Assembly (NCBI GenBank): GCA_014860355.1
Contig: JACZJV010000060.1
Coordinates: 1 to 42,528 of the forward strand
Reading direction: 5' to 3'
Origin: Burkholderiales bacterium
Lineage (GTDB): Bacteria; Pseudomonadota; Gammaproteobacteria; Burkholderiales; SG8-39
Length of the DNA: 42,528 bases
Made by a program: the position numbers and the translations under genes. Every line of letters begins with the position of its first letter. The stretch's first letter is position 1. The notes below the pieces were generated by a model that made no database searches, was not told where the DNA came from, and was given only the letters and a program-made list of their open reading frames with translations. Of this stretch, positions 16,730 through 24,866 are shown one piece after another.

Positions 16730-17388
16730 CCCGCTGGGCGATGGTTGCCGATCTGCGCCGCTGCGTCGGCTGCCAGACCTGCACCGCCTCGTGCAGGCAG
16801 GCCAACGCGACGCCTCCCGGCGTGCAGTGGCGGCGCGTGCTCGACATGGAGGTGGGCGAATACCCGGCGGTGAAGCGCGCATTCGTGCCGGTGGGCTGCA
16901 TGCATTGCGACGATCCGCCGTGCATGCACGTGTGTCCGTCCACCGCCACCAAGAAGCGCGCTGACGGCATAGTCACCATCGACTACGACCTGTGCATAGG
17001 CTGCAGCTATTGTGCGGTCGCCTGCCCGTATCAGGCGCGCTACAAGACCGACCGCGCGAGCTTCGCCTACGGCAAGGCGACGGCGTCCGAGGAGCAGGGC
17101 TTCGACCCCAAGCGCCTGGCGGTGGCGACCAAGTGTACCTTCTGCGCAGACCGCATCGACGCCGGCCTGGCAAAAGGATTGAAGCCGGGCATCGATCCCG
17201 AGGCCACGCCTGCCTGCGTCAACAGCTGCATCACCCAGACGCTGAGCTTCGGCGACGTCGAGGATCCGCAAAGCAACGTGTCGCAACTGCTCGCCGAGAA
17301 TCAGACTTTCCGCATGCACGAAGAGCTGGGCACCGGTCCCGGGTTCTATTACATCTGGGACAAGAAAGTGGAGGAGACGCCATCATGA
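16726..17388 (+). CDS. padC: Phenylacetyl-CoA:acceptor oxidoreductase, four-cluster iron-sulfur subunit
   Basis: The 220-residue protein carries four [4Fe-4S] motifs in the order of DmsB-like subunits: C13, C16, C19, C23; C58, C61, C66, C70; C90, C93, C96, C100; and C137, C140, C164, C168. It relays electrons from the molybdenum centre of PadB to the membrane subunit PadD. The start overlaps the padB stop (ATGA) and the stop overlaps padD, so the three subunits are coupled. Confidence 0.92.
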   Translation: MTRWAMVADLRRCVGCQTCTASCRQANATPPGVQWRRVLDMEVGEYPAVKRAFVPVGCMHCDDPPCMHVCPSTATKKRADGIVTIDYDLCIGCSYCAVACPYQARYKTDRASFAYGKATASEEQGFDPKRLAVATKCTFCADRIDAGLAKGLKPGIDPEATPACVNSCITQTLSFGDVEDPQSNVSQLLAENQTFRMHEELGTGPGFYYIWDKKVEETPS

Positions 17389-18227
17389 AGGATAACTTCG
17401 GGGTCAATCCCTGGCACCAGACCAACTGGGACTTTCGCGCGGCCTTCAATTTCATGTTCGGCGGCGCCGGCTCCGGGCTGTTGCTGATCGCGGCGTTCTC
17501 CGGCATCGCCGGCAACGCGCTGCGCGCAGAACTGCTGCTGGGTATGGCGCTGATCGGCGCCGGATTGATTTCGGTCTGGTTCGAAATCGGACGGCCGCTG
17601 CGTGCGCTGAACGTCGGTTTCAACCCGCATACTTCGTGGATGACGCGCGAATCGTACGCCGCGGGCCTGGTTTTCGCGCTGGGCCTGGCCGCGGTGTGGC
17701 TCGCCAGCCAGCCGCTGGCGCAGGCGGCTGCCCTGGCCGTACTGATGTTCGCCTACTGCCAGGGCCGCCTGCTGCAGGCGGCCAAAGGCATACCGGCCTG
17801 GCGTGTCCCGGCGCTGACCTGGCTGGTGTTCACGACTGCGCTCGCCGAAGGCGCGGGCTTGTTCGTCGCGCTGGCCGCGCTGTTCGACACCCCGGCCAGG
17901 GGGGCGCTGGCGTATTTCTCGCTGGCGCTGATCGCGCGCGCTCTGGCCTGGTCCATATACCGCAGCGGCGTTTCGAAAACCGCGGTGCGCGCGGCGCTGG
18001 CGGTGCTGGAGCGCTCGGGCAAGATCCTGATCCAGTTCGGCACCATCGCGCCCCTGGCGTTGCTGCTGCTGGGCCTGCTCGCGCCCGATGTTGCGCGCAT
18101 CGCCTTGCTGCTCGCCGGCTTGGCCGCGCTGGCGACAGGATGGCAATTCAAGTTCGTCTTGATTACGCGTGCTGCCTACAACCAAGGCTTCGCGTTGCCG
18201 CATTTGCCGGTGCGCGGAACCCAGTAA
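17385..18227 (+). CDS. padD: Phenylacetyl-CoA:acceptor oxidoreductase, membrane anchor subunit
   Basis: ATG 17385 overlaps the padC TGA; the longer upstream reading is out of phase with padC and discarded. The 280-residue product is strongly hydrophobic, with about eight membrane helices. It begins MKDNFGVNPWHQTNWDFRAA, then FNFMFGGAGSG, and resembles DmsC/PadD anchors. It should hold the complex at the inner membrane and pass electrons to quinone. No haem-binding histidine pair is obvious to me. Confidence 0.88.
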   Translation: MKDNFGVNPWHQTNWDFRAAFNFMFGGAGSGLLLIAAFSGIAGNALRAELLLGMALIGAGLISVWFEIGRPLRALNVGFNPHTSWMTRESYAAGLVFALGLAAVWLASQPLAQAAALAVLMFAYCQGRLLQAAKGIPAWRVPALTWLVFTTALAEGAGLFVALAALFDTPARGALAYFSLALIARALAWSIYRSGVSKTAVRAALAVLERSGKILIQFGTIAPLALLLLGLLAPDVARIALLLAGLAALATGWQFKFVLITRAAYNQGFALPHLPVRGTQ

Positions 18228-18269
18228 CACCATTCGGGTCACTCGGCAGGAACGACGGGAGTCAGCAGT

Positions 18270-20363
18270 ATGAGCAAATCGCCAAAATCCAAATCCGATG
18301 CTGCGTCCATGAGCGCCGAGGCAGGGACTCTGTTCCGGCAGGCCTCGGCCGACGGCCGCGAAGCACTGGACAGTGCCGAGTTGGCCAGCCTGTTGTCGGG
18401 GCTTTCGATGGCATTCCAGGAAGACACCACACCGGAAGCGGCCGCGGTAGATCTGCGCATCAGCCTGAACAACACGCGCGAGTTCGGTATGGTGCTCAGC
18501 GCCGGTATGGGCGGGCTGGATGCGGAACTGGATGAAAGCAACTTCAGGAAAGACCGCGCCTCGGTCTATGCTGCAACAGAATTGACGGATGCCGGGGATT
18601 TTCTAGACCTGTTTCGCCGGACGCTTGCCTATCAACGGCTGGCGCGCGCGGGATTGCCGGCGCCTGACGCGCAGTTGAAAGCTTGCTTCGAACAACTGCT
18701 GATTTTGGCTCGCAGCTACGCCCCGGGTCAAGCGGACGCAGCTTTTGTACTAAGCAGCCTCGAACTGAATCCGATTCATGTGGGCAAGCAACCGGTGGTG
18801 CGTAGTGCGAGCTGCGAATTCGCCAAACCGGGCGCAAGCCGATTGCCGCGGCCGATACACAAGATCGACAAGCTGATTCATCCTGCCTCGATCGGTATTA
18901 TCGGCGTTTCGGCAAGCGGCATGAATTTCGGCCGCATCATCCTGCGCAACCTGATGGGCAGCGGCTACGGCAAGGAGCGCCTGACCATCATTCGCCCGGG
19001 CGAAGAGGAAATCGACGGGGTCAAGTGTGTCGAAAGCCTGAAAGCGCTGGAAGGGAAGCTCGATCTGCTGATCGTCGCGGTCGCCGCCAGCGCGGTCTAC
19101 GATCTGGTCGATGAAATCATCGAGACCGGCGCAGTGGAGTCGGTGATGCTGATACCGGGCAGCCTGGGCGAGACCAAAAAGAGCAGGGAACCAGCCGCTG
19201 CGCTGGCGGCGAGGATCAACGCCGCGCACGCCAAGCAGGACGGTGGCCCGATATTTCTGGGCGCCAACTGCCTGGGCGTGGTCTCGCACCCGGGTTCCTA
19301 TGACTCCTGGTTCATTCCGCTGGAACGGCTGCCCAAACCGCAGAAAAAACCCGAACGAAACTCGGTGATGCTGAGTCAGAGCGGTGCTTTCATGATCACC
19401 CGTCTGAGCCAGAACCCCTGGCTCGATCCGCGCTACATGCTGGCCCTGGGCAACCAGACCGACCTCACCCATGGCGATATGCTCAGCTACTTCGCCGAAC
19501 GGCCGGAGATCGAAACCATCGGTATTTACGTCGAAGGCTTCAAGGACCTGGACGGACTGGATTTCGCCAAGGCGGTGCGCAAGGCGGTGCTCAATGGCAA
19601 GCAGGTGGTGGTGTACAAATCCGGCAAGACCGCGCCGGGCGCGGGCGGGGTCATGGGCCACACCGCTTCCATCGCCGGCGGCGCGGTCCTGTTCGACTCG
19701 GTCGTGCGCCAGGCCGGCGCGATCGTGGCCGAGGACTTCAGCAGCTTCGATGACCTGTTTTACATCGCCGGGGCTTTCCACCGGAAGAAAATCCACGGAT
19801 CCAGACTGGGCGCGATCAGCGGCGCGGGCTTCGAGGCCGTGGGCATGGCCGACTCCATCGAGTCGGATAATTTCGCCATGGAAATAGGTGCCCTGGAAGC
19901 CGATACCGTCAAGCGCGTGGAGGAAATCCTGATCGCAAAGAAACTGGATGCGCTGGTCGAGGTCAGAAACCCCATCGACATCAATCCCGGCGCCGACGAC
20001 GAAGCACATTTGCAGATCACCGAAGCCTTCCTGCTGGATCCGAATATCGACGCGGTCGTGGTCGGGCTGGACCCGACAGCGCCTTCGGTGCGCGCGCTGG
20101 AGGAGAGCAAGCTGCGGCCCGGTTATGATCTCAAGGACGCGAAAAGCACGGTGCACCTGATGCCCCCCATCGTCGATCGCAACGACAAGCCCGTCGTCGG
20201 CATAGTCGATGGCGGCAAACTCTACGACGCGATGGCGGCGCAACTGATGGACAAGGGCGTGTGCGTATTCCGCAACAGCGGGCGCGGCACCAGGGCGCTG
20301 GTGCGCTACTGCGAGGCGCGCAGGTATGCTGAAAGCCTGCGTCAGCGCCAAGCCAAGATTTGA
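18270..20363 (+). CDS. ADP-forming acyl-CoA synthetase-like protein lacking most of the ATP-grasp N lobe
   Basis: The 697-residue protein is a paralogue of the next gene. From residue 68 on it follows the ADP-forming (NDP-forming) acyl-CoA synthetase family: NTREFGMVLSAGMGG (68-82), CoA-binding domain HPASIGIIGVSASG (204-217), and the phospho-histidine motif GHTASIAG with H464. Residues 20-48 align with the N-terminus of the neighbour, but about 85 residues in between are missing. The missing part includes the KIVSGSIAHKSDVGGV segment with the second histidine that passes phosphate to ADP. Alone it may therefore bind CoA and be phosphorylated but not make ATP. It could work with the second copy as a hetero-oligomer. 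It sits 42 bases after padD with a GGGAG site. Family assignment is firm; substrate is unknown. Confidence 0.85.
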   Translation: MSKSPKSKSDAASMSAEAGTLFRQASADGREALDSAELASLLSGLSMAFQEDTTPEAAAVDLRISLNNTREFGMVLSAGMGGLDAELDESNFRKDRASVYAATELTDAGDFLDLFRRTLAYQRLARAGLPAPDAQLKACFEQLLILARSYAPGQADAAFVLSSLELNPIHVGKQPVVRSASCEFAKPGASRLPRPIHKIDKLIHPASIGIIGVSASGMNFGRIILRNLMGSGYGKERLTIIRPGEEEIDGVKCVESLKALEGKLDLLIVAVAASAVYDLVDEIIETGAVESVMLIPGSLGETKKSREPAAALAARINAAHAKQDGGPIFLGANCLGVVSHPGSYDSWFIPLERLPKPQKKPERNSVMLSQSGAFMITRLSQNPWLDPRYMLALGNQTDLTHGDMLSYFAERPEIETIGIYVEGFKDLDGLDFAKAVRKAVLNGKQVVVYKSGKTAPGAGGVMGHTASIAGGAVLFDSVVRQAGAIVAEDFSSFDDLFYIAGAFHRKKIHGSRLGAISGAGFEAVGMADSIESDNFAMEIGALEADTVKRVEEILIAKKLDALVEVRNPIDINPGADDEAHLQITEAFLLDPNIDAVVVGLDPTAPSVRALEESKLRPGYDLKDAKSTVHLMPPIVDRNDKPVVGIVDGGKLYDAMAAQLMDKGVCVFRNSGRGTRALVRYCEARRYAESLRQRQAKI

Positions 20364-20397
20364 ACCGGAACCGACCGATACGACACGAGGAACCCGC

Positions 20398-22740
20398 ATG
20401 AGCGACACACAGCAAACCGAACTGACTGCAATGCGCCGCGTCGACAGCGACGCTATGGGTGCAGCGATCAAGGATATCTTCCGGGCGGCGTACAGCGAGG
20501 GCCGGAGCACGCTGTTCGAGCATGAAGTCTACCGGCTGCTCACTGCGGCAGGCATCGCCTCGACGCCGAGACACGAGCTGCTCACCGGCGGGGCCGAGCC
20601 GGCGGACGAACTCCTGGCATCTTTCCCCGGAAGCCGAGTTGTTGTGAAAATCGTCTCCGGCAGCATTGCCCACAAGTCGGACGTGGGCGGGGTCGCGATC
20701 GTGCCCAAGCAGCCGGCGGCGGTGCGCGCCGCCTGCAAAAGCATGCTCGCGGCGCTGTCGGAACGGGACGTCGCGGGGGTGATGCTAACGGAGTTCATCG
20801 AAGCGGACGCCGCGGGTTCTGGCAGCGAACTGCTGGTCGGCATCCGCAACACGCGCGAATTCGGCATGATCCTCAGCGCCGGGATTGGCGGCGTCGACAC
20901 CGAGCTCTATGCCGGAGGCTCCCGCCGGGGGCAGGCAGTGGTGTCGGCTTCGACCGCACTGACCACTGCCGAGGAATTTCTCGAGATCTTCAGACCGACG
21001 ATTGCCTACCGGAAGATCGCCGGACTGACGCGGGGGGGGCGCCAGCTGGTGTCGGACGAAACCCTCCTCCAGTGCTTTGGCGCTTTCATCCGCCTCGCGA
21101 ACAGCTGCTCGGTGGGGAACCCCGAGACGGATTTCGTCATCGAGGAGCTGGAAGTGAACCCCTTCACCTGCTCGGCCGGCGCGCTCGTCGCCCTCGACGG
21201 ATTGTGCCGCTTCGGCCGGCCGCAGAGCGTCCGCCCGCCGCGGCCTCAGGGCAAGATCGACAAGCTGCTGCACCCGGCTTCGATCGGCATCATCGGTGCA
21301 TCCGCCACGCGCATGAACTTCGGCCGGATCACCCTGAAGAACATCATCGCATCCGGTTATGACAAGTCGCGGCTGCGCGTCATCAATCCCGACGGCCAGG
21401 AAGTCGATGGCGTGCGCTGTGCGCCAAGCCTGGGGGCGCTGGAGCAGAAGCTGGATCTCTTGATCCTCGCGGTGACCGCCGATGTCGCCTTCGGCATCAT
21501 CGATGAGGTGATCAGGACCGATGCCGTGGAATCGGTGCTGCTGATCCCCGGTGGCATGGGGGAAACCGAGGCAAGCCGGGAGCCCGCCCGGCGGATGCTG
21601 GAGACGATCGACAACGCCCGGCGGGCGACAGGCCGCGGACCGGTATTCGTCGGCGCGAACTGCCTGGGTATCATCTCGCACCCGGGAAACTACGATTCCT
21701 GGTTCATTCCAGAGGAACGCCTGCCGAGAACTCAGAAGAAGGCGCAACGCACGTCGGCACTGATTAGCCAGAGCGGAGCCTTCCTGGTCACGCGGCTCAG
21801 CAAGAACGCGTGGCTGGACCCGGCGTACATGGTCGCCTTGGGCAACCAGAACGACATCACGCACGGCGACATGGTCGAGAACTTCGCAGCCAACCCGGAC
21901 ATCCACGTGATCGGGGCCTACGTCGAAGGATTCAAGGACCTCGACGGGCTGGCCCTGGCGCGGGCCGTGCGCAAGGCGACCCTCGCTGGCAAGCAGGTCG
22001 TCATTTACAAGGCCGGACAGTCCGTCGCGGGCAAGCAGGCCGCGATGGGCCACACGGCCTCGATCGCGGGCGACTACGAGGTATGCCTGTCCGTGCTCAC
22101 GCAGGCCGGCGCGCTGATCGCGACCGACGTCAGCGAGTTCAGCGACCTGTTCTACATCGCGGACTGCCTGAGCAAGAAGGTCGTCCGCGGCAAGCGACTC
22201 GGCGCCCTGGCCGGCGCGGGCTACGACACGGTTGCCATCGGCGACAGCATCCAGGTGGGCGACTTCTCCCTGTCTCTGGCCGCGATCGGACCATCGACCC
22301 GGGAACGGCTGGTAGCGATCCTGAAGTCCAAGAAGCTCGATGCGCTCATGGAAGTCAGGAACCCGTTCGACATCAACCCGGCGGCGGACGACGAGGTTCA
22401 TCTGCTTTGCACCGAGGCCATGGCAGCCGAGCCGGACGTCGACTCCGTCGTCGTCGGACTCGATCCGACCTCGCCCGTGGTCAGATCACTCAAGAAGAGC
22501 GCGCGGGAGGGCTACGACATCGACAGCCCGGAGAGCATTGTCCAGACGCTGCCGGGGCTCATCGCCTCCTGTCCGAAACCCGTCGTGGCCTTCATTGACG
22601 GTGGCCCGCTGTTCGACCCGATGGCCGACAAGCTGATGGAGCAGGGCGTCTGCATCTTCCGTTCAAGCGAGCGCGCAACGCGGGCGCTCGTGCGCTATAC
22701 CGAGGCGCGGCTCCACGCGGCGCGATTGCGTGGAGAGTAA
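20398..22740 (+). CDS. ADP-forming acyl-CoA synthetase, full length (aryl- or arylacetyl-CoA candidate)
   Basis: The 780-residue protein has a complete fused architecture. The ATP-grasp region comes first, with KIVSGSIAHKSDVGGV (84-99, H92), then NTREFGMILSAGIGG (151-165), LELNP-like EELEVNPF (249-256), the CoA-binding domain HPASIGIIGASAT (292-304) and the phospho-histidine motif GHTASIAG (H552). Such enzymes interconvert acyl-CoA + ADP + phosphate with acid + CoA + ATP. ATG 20398 has ACGAGGAA upstream; an earlier in-frame ATG lies inside the previous gene. Lying between padD and paaK, it could release or capture CoA thioester energy at phenylacetyl-CoA or phenylglyoxylyl-CoA. Alternatively it may activate another aromatic acid. 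Residues outside the ATP-grasp gap match the first copy closely, so the pair arose by duplication. Confidence 0.87.
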   Translation: MSDTQQTELTAMRRVDSDAMGAAIKDIFRAAYSEGRSTLFEHEVYRLLTAAGIASTPRHELLTGGAEPADELLASFPGSRVVVKIVSGSIAHKSDVGGVAIVPKQPAAVRAACKSMLAALSERDVAGVMLTEFIEADAAGSGSELLVGIRNTREFGMILSAGIGGVDTELYAGGSRRGQAVVSASTALTTAEEFLEIFRPTIAYRKIAGLTRGGRQLVSDETLLQCFGAFIRLANSCSVGNPETDFVIEELEVNPFTCSAGALVALDGLCRFGRPQSVRPPRPQGKIDKLLHPASIGIIGASATRMNFGRITLKNIIASGYDKSRLRVINPDGQEVDGVRCAPSLGALEQKLDLLILAVTADVAFGIIDEVIRTDAVESVLLIPGGMGETEASREPARRMLETIDNARRATGRGPVFVGANCLGIISHPGNYDSWFIPEERLPRTQKKAQRTSALISQSGAFLVTRLSKNAWLDPAYMVALGNQNDITHGDMVENFAANPDIHVIGAYVEGFKDLDGLALARAVRKATLAGKQVVIYKAGQSVAGKQAAMGHTASIAGDYEVCLSVLTQAGALIATDVSEFSDLFYIADCLSKKVVRGKRLGALAGAGYDTVAIGDSIQVGDFSLSLAAIGPSTRERLVAILKSKKLDALMEVRNPFDINPAADDEVHLLCTEAMAAEPDVDSVVVGLDPTSPVVRSLKKSAREGYDIDSPESIVQTLPGLIASCPKPVVAFIDGGPLFDPMADKLMEQGVCIFRSSERATRALVRYTEARLHAARLRGE

Positions 22741-22841
22741 TATTAGGCCTGTGACATGACAGATTGCCGCTAGCAGTCAATGCGGCGCGGCCAGGTTCGG
22801 GCGACCGGGTTTGACTAGCACTTGCACAATGAGGAGGCAGC

Positions 22842-24236
22842 ATGGGGGTTCCTACCAAGAAAAGCCGTAGCGCGGCAGCCAAGAAACCGAACGCGTTGCG
22901 CAAGGTCGCGCCCAGGCGCGCTGCGACGGCCTATAAGTTCGACGCTGCAGCGGAAACCATGCCGCGCGCGGAAATCGCGAAACTGCAGCTGCGGCGGCTC
23001 AAGACGAGCGTCAAGAATGCCTACGACAATGTGCCCTTTCATCGCAGGCGCATGAAGGCGATCGGTTTCGAACCCGGCGACCTCAAGAGCCTGGACGACC
23101 TGGCCGGCCTTCCGTTCACGCTCAAGACCGACCTGCGCGATCACTATCCCTTCGGCCTGTTCGCGCGCGCGCGGACCGAAGTGGTGCGCTTGCACGCGTC
23201 CTCCGGGACCACCGGCAAACCGACCGTGGTCGGTTACACCGCGAAGGACATATCCACCTGGGCCGATTTGATGGCGCGTTCCATGGCATGCGCCGGCAGC
23301 CGGCCGGGCGATGTCATCCACAACGCCTACGGCTATGGCCTGTTCACCGGCGGCCTCGGCGCGCACTACGGTGCAGAGCGCCTGGGCGCGACCGTCGTGC
23401 CCATGTCCGGCGGCAGCACCGAGCGCCAGATCGTGTTGATCACCGACTTCGGCGCGCGCGTGCTGTGCGCGACACCGTCCTACGCCCTGGCGATCGCCGA
23501 GGTGGCGGAGAAGGAGGGCGTGGACCTGCGCAGATCCAGGCTCGAAATCGGCATATTCGGCGCCGAACCCTGGAGCGAGGCCATGCGGCGCGAGGTCGAG
23601 GCGCGCCTGGGGCTGAAAGCGGTCGACATCTACGGCCTGTCGGAAATCATGGGGCCGGGCGTCGCCTGCGAATGCGTGGAGGCCCAGGCGGGATTGCACG
23701 GCTGGGAAGACCATTTCCTGTTCGAAGTGATCGATCCGGACAGCGGCAAGGCGGTCAAGGAGGGCGAGGCGGGCGAACTGGTGATCAGCACGCTCACCAA
23801 GGAGGCGCTGCCGATGATCCGCTACCGCACCCGCGACATAACCCGCTTGAGCACCGAGCGTTGCGCCTGCGGCCGCACGCACGTTCGCATCAAGCGCATT
23901 ACCGGCCGCAACGACGACATGCTGATCATCCGCGGCGTGAATGTCTACCCGTCGCAGATCGAGGCGGTGCTGGTGGGTCTGCCCGACGTTGCGCCCCACT
24001 ATCAGCTGGTGGTGGAGAGAAAGGGCACTCTGGATCACCTGAGCGTGGAAGTGGAAATCATGCCCAACATCGTGCCTACGCCGGAACTGCGCAAGGTCGT
24101 CGGCGAAGCGGTGCGCCACCACATCAAATCGATCATCGGTGTCACTGCCGATGTGCTGGTGAAGGAGCCGGGCGAAATCCCGCGCTCCATGGGCAAGGCG
24201 GTCAGGGTGCGCGACCTGCGGCCGAAGCTGGCCTGA
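22842..24236 (+). CDS. paaK: Phenylacetate-CoA ligase (AMP-forming)
   Basis: The enzyme activates phenylacetate to phenylacetyl-CoA with ATP to AMP and pyrophosphate. The ATP-binding motif SSGTTGKP lies at 120-127. YGLSEIMGPG and IRYRTRDITRL follow, and the C-terminal domain has GRNDDMLIIRGVNVYPSQIE; all are typical of PaaK/PadJ. At 464 residues it is about 30 longer than the usual 430-440. The surplus is a Lys/Arg/Ala-rich N-terminus (KKSRSAAAKKPNALRKVAPR) before the normal start region. AGGAGG precedes ATG 22842, so the tail seems to be translated. It lies about 100 bases after the synthetase pair. A benzoate- or other aryl-CoA ligase is less likely given the PaaK-type motifs. Confidence 0.92.
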   Translation: MGVPTKKSRSAAAKKPNALRKVAPRRAATAYKFDAAAETMPRAEIAKLQLRRLKTSVKNAYDNVPFHRRRMKAIGFEPGDLKSLDDLAGLPFTLKTDLRDHYPFGLFARARTEVVRLHASSGTTGKPTVVGYTAKDISTWADLMARSMACAGSRPGDVIHNAYGYGLFTGGLGAHYGAERLGATVVPMSGGSTERQIVLITDFGARVLCATPSYALAIAEVAEKEGVDLRRSRLEIGIFGAEPWSEAMRREVEARLGLKAVDIYGLSEIMGPGVACECVEAQAGLHGWEDHFLFEVIDPDSGKAVKEGEAGELVISTLTKEALPMIRYRTRDITRLSTERCACGRTHVRIKRITGRNDDMLIIRGVNVYPSQIEAVLVGLPDVAPHYQLVVERKGTLDHLSVEVEIMPNIVPTPELRKVVGEAVRHHIKSIIGVTADVLVKEPGEIPRSMGKAVRVRDLRPKLA

Positions 24237-24265
24237 GCAGCGGCGAAAAAAGGACGGTCCGGGAC

Positions 24266-24766
24266 ATGGATTTTCAGCGACAGACCAACAAGCGGCTATA
24301 TGAGGAGCACGTTGCGACGCTGCAGCTGCTCGCGCGCGTGGAGCGCGTTTTTGGCGGCCGCGCGGGCGCCTATCCGCCCGCGCCGGGCGACACCGAGTGG
24401 GCCGCGTTCGCGCGCGCCCTGCTCTCGGCGATCGAGGTCGAGGTTGCGCGCCACTTTGAATTCGAGGAACGCGACCTGTTTCCGCTGCTGGAGCAGGCCG
24501 GAGACGGCGATCTGGCAGAGCTGCTGATCGAAGAGCATGTCACCATACGTGCGGTGGCGCAGTCGATCGCAGGGCTATTGCGCGCGTCGATTGCCGGCGA
24601 ATTGCCGCCGCAACAGTGGCAGACGCTCAAGACGCTCGGGTTCGAATTCAGCGAGCGCCTCGGTTCGCATGCGCAGAAGGAAGATGGGGCGCTCCTGCCC
24701 GTGCTCGAGAATCTGCTGGACGAGGACAGGGATCGGGAATTGTTCGGCGCCTACGCGGCGGGGTAA
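24266..24766 (+). CDS. Hemerythrin-like diiron protein
   Basis: This 166-residue all-helical protein carries ligands in the hemerythrin order: H15, H63 with E67 (HFEFE), H91 (EEHV), H135 with E139 (HAQKE). The family binds O2 or senses oxygen, iron or nitric oxide stress. ATG 24266 follows paaK by 29 bases with AGGA upstream. Being in the pad transcript suggests protection of, or oxygen signalling to, the oxygen-sensitive enzymes. One of the usual five histidines is replaced or displaced, so binding strength is uncertain. Confidence 0.82.
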   Translation: MDFQRQTNKRLYEEHVATLQLLARVERVFGGRAGAYPPAPGDTEWAAFARALLSAIEVEVARHFEFEERDLFPLLEQAGDGDLAELLIEEHVTIRAVAQSIAGLLRASIAGELPPQQWQTLKTLGFEFSERLGSHAQKEDGALLPVLENLLDEDRDRELFGAYAAG

Positions 24767-24781
24767 GGCGCCGAATCGATG

Positions 24782-24801
24782 CGAGGGGACGGCTCCCCTC
24801 G
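24782..24801. repeat. Short perfect hairpin after the hemerythrin gene
   Basis: CGAGGGGA and TCCCCTCG form a perfect 8-bp stem with a CGGC loop. No T-run follows, so this is not a canonical terminator. The stem begins with the GCGAGGGG word also present at 13184-13191 and 25903-25910. Confidence 0.6.
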
Positions 24802-24866
24802 TGCTCCCGGGAATCGGACCGTGGCAAAATGGCCGTTGCCGCGGTTTCTAGGACAAGGAGACATCA

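Noticed and set aside
24782-24801. Rho-independent terminator after the hemerythrin gene
   Set aside because: The stem is strong but no run of T follows on either strand, so I call it only a hairpin.
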